Both the position numbers and the translations under genes were made by a program. 14,524 nucleotides of DNA from CAMDMI01 sp036759185 (GTDB taxonomy: Bacteria; Bacteroidota; Bacteroidia; Cytophagales; Flexibacteraceae): contig DAIOVD010000107.1 in the NCBI GenBank assembly GCA_036759185.1, positions 1-14,524 of the forward strand. The letters are read 5' to 3'. Of this stretch, positions 14,435-14,524 are shown piece by piece. Under the pieces are notes generated by a model that was given only the letters and a program-made list of their open reading frames with translations, searched no databases and was not told the origin of the DNA. Position 1 is the first letter of the stretch. Each line of letters starts with the position of its first letter.

Positions 14435-14524
14435 TTATGACCAGAAAACCATATTCCTCATCTTCGATAAACCTTTTGATTTTCTGTTCGTTTTGAGTTC
14501 AGCAATTTTCTTTTCAATTTTTTC
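14435..14524 (-). CDS. Possible end of a minus-strand gene (cut by window edge)
   Basis: On the minus strand the last 29 codons before a TAA (14435-14437) read EKIEKKIAELKTN and onward, a charged amphipathic helix, and stay open to the window edge. Another minus-strand frame ending at 14430 reads IKRFIEDEEYGFLVIN, equally protein-like, but it is closed by a stop at about 14510. Too little is visible to decide, and AT-rich noncoding DNA could give either. Confidence 0.25.
   Translation of the reverse strand, partial: EKIEKKIAELKTNRKSKGLSKMRNMVFWS

Noticed and set aside
1..14524. Mobile elements, CRISPR arrays or attachment site at the tRNA
   Set aside because: No transposase or integrase, no regular spaced repeats, and no second copy of the tRNA 3' end was seen in the window.

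Overview
The window looks like ordinary chromosomal DNA from a member of the Bacteroidota, probably a free-living cytophagian or sphingobacterial type. The lineage below phylum is not resolved. Evidence comes from the gene families: a TPR / PD40 propeller / carboxypeptidase-regulatory / OmpA protein like PorE of the type IX secretion system, an S46 dipeptidyl-peptidase, an AtpZ/AtpI-like gene beside a bactofilin, and a DUF5618-like protein. It also comes from the promoters: seven starts have a perfect Bacteroidota -7 box (TAnnTTTG), several with TTTG or TTG 18-21 bases upstream. No phage, insertion sequence, CRISPR array or island boundary was seen.

Layout. Positions 1-547 (-) hold the first half of alanine dehydrogenase, divergent from a PorE-like outer-membrane protein (753-2792, +) that ends in a strong terminator. 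After a 477-base gap without a convincing gene, a minus-strand block runs sucD (7375) > bactofilin > small AtpZ/AtpI-like protein > S46 dipeptidyl-peptidase (ending at 3270). sucD is divergent from a small proline/alanine-rich lipoprotein (7515-7823, +). Then come tRNA-Asn(GTT) with its own promoter and terminator, and dnaN (8016-9140, +), which begins 24 bases after that terminator.

Positions 9247-10471 (-) carry two tandem SnoaL-like paralogues, divergent from an HxlR-type regulator (10565-10924, +), a usual regulator/target arrangement. An MbnP-like lipoprotein (11190-11954, +) faces a small c-type cytochrome-like lipoprotein (12474-12100, -) whose haem site is C-x7-C-H rather than C-x2-C-H. 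An NhaD-type sodium/proton antiporter (12625-13899, +) and a DUF5618-like protein (13958-14332, +) close the window. A minus-strand gene end may lie at the far right.

How it fits together: most genes are housekeeping (alanine catabolism, TCA cycle, DNA clamp, ion homeostasis, cytoskeleton). The S46 peptidase and PorE-like protein fit a peptide-consuming bacterium that exports proteins by T9SS. I do not see a clear new multi-gene system. The best leads are the unusual haem motif next to an MbnP-like protein, the HxlR/SnoaL pair with one exported and one possibly tail-anchored paralogue, and two genes (AtpZ-like and dnaN) whose start codons sit directly behind strong terminator hairpins.
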